DNA of 7,607 nt from an uncultured Collinsella sp. (GTDB taxonomy: Bacteria > Actinomycetota > Coriobacteriia > Coriobacteriales > Coriobacteriaceae): NCBI GenBank assembly GCA_900547855.1, contig URIK01000090.1:1-7607 (forward strand), in the 5' to 3' direction. The notes below the pieces were generated by a model, which worked only from the letters and a program-made list of their open reading frames with translations, made no database searches and was not told the DNA's origin. This document shows positions 7,560 through 7,607 of the stretch, in pieces. How positions within the stretch are numbered: the first letter of the stretch is position 1; each line of letters opens with the position of its first letter. A program made the position numbers and the translations under genes.

Positions 7560-7607
7560 CTGTCTCTTATACACATCTGACGCTGCCGACGACTAGTCGA
7601 GTGTAGA
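7560..7607. other. Illumina Nextera adapter contamination, not genomic
   Basis: Bases 7560-7578 are the 19-bp Tn5 mosaic end (CTGTCTCTTATACACATCT). They are followed by the Nextera read-1 adapter GACGCTGCCGACGA (7579-7592), an 8-nt index CTAGTCGA (7593-7600) and GTGTAGA (7601-7607), the start of the P5-side sequence. The order and spacing match a library adapter read-through exactly. The index appears to be the reverse complement of Nextera index S513, recalled from memory. The real chromosome ends at 7559, with 7560 possibly shared. Confidence 0.98.

Noticed and set aside
6611..7576. Long minus-strand reading frame opposite transketolase, starting MCIRDR
   Set aside because: Its start lies in the adapter and the rest is antisense to a clearly real gene; MCIRD is a recognised Nextera artefact.
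7560..7578. Tn5/IS50-type mosaic end as evidence of a transposon
   Set aside because: It is followed precisely by library adapter and index, so it comes from tagmentation and not from a mobile element in the genome.

Overview
The window is a GC-rich bacterial contig end that looks like Collinsella or a close relative (class Coriobacteriia, Actinomycetota). This is inference, not a database match. It rests on the actinobacterial style of release factor 2 with no frameshift site, the split transketolase, the strong GCC/GAG/AAG codon preference and a bL31 with a long Ala/Lys/Glu tail. All genes are on the + strand. Most are housekeeping genes; the less ordinary content lies in the gaps between them.

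Layout. Bases 1-68 hold the tail of an unknown gene. It is followed after 1 nt by a small gene for a secreted, tyrosine-rich protein (70-414) that ends at a strong terminator (429-465). The 367-base gap 415-781 contains that terminator, a 19-bp palindrome (474-492), a second very GC-rich terminator-like hairpin with no visible gene of its own (556-597), a stretch where I see nothing (about 598-668), a promoter (669-697) and a folded leader that buries the ribosome-binding site of rpmE. rpmE (782-1207, ribosomal protein bL31) ends at a terminator (1242-1284).

The 342-base gap 1208-1549 carries the terminator, a head-to-head palindromic repeat resembling REP/BIME elements (1285-1352), a third related hairpin (1383-1419), a 16-bp palindrome next to a possible promoter, and a hairpin just before the secA ribosome-binding site. 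secA (1550-4357) and prfB (4357-5505) overlap by one base and form an operon for protein export and translation termination.

The 165-base gap after prfB ends in an intrinsic terminator whose U-run lies directly against the ribosome-binding site of a YitT-family membrane protein gene (5671-6561). After a 208-base gap with an AT-rich stretch comes the N-terminal transketolase subunit (6770-7559). It is cut by the contig end.

The last 48 bases (7560-7607) are not genomic. They are Illumina Nextera adapter: mosaic end, read-1 adapter, 8-nt index and the start of the P5 side. The 15 residues this would add to transketolase are artefact.

I did not find a new multi-gene defence or mobile system. 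The best leads are the autoregulatory-type bL31 leader, the composite repeat family between rpmE and secA, a terminator apical sequence shared by two terminators, the terminator placed against the yitT start, and an SPT instead of SPF codon-recognition tripeptide in release factor 2.
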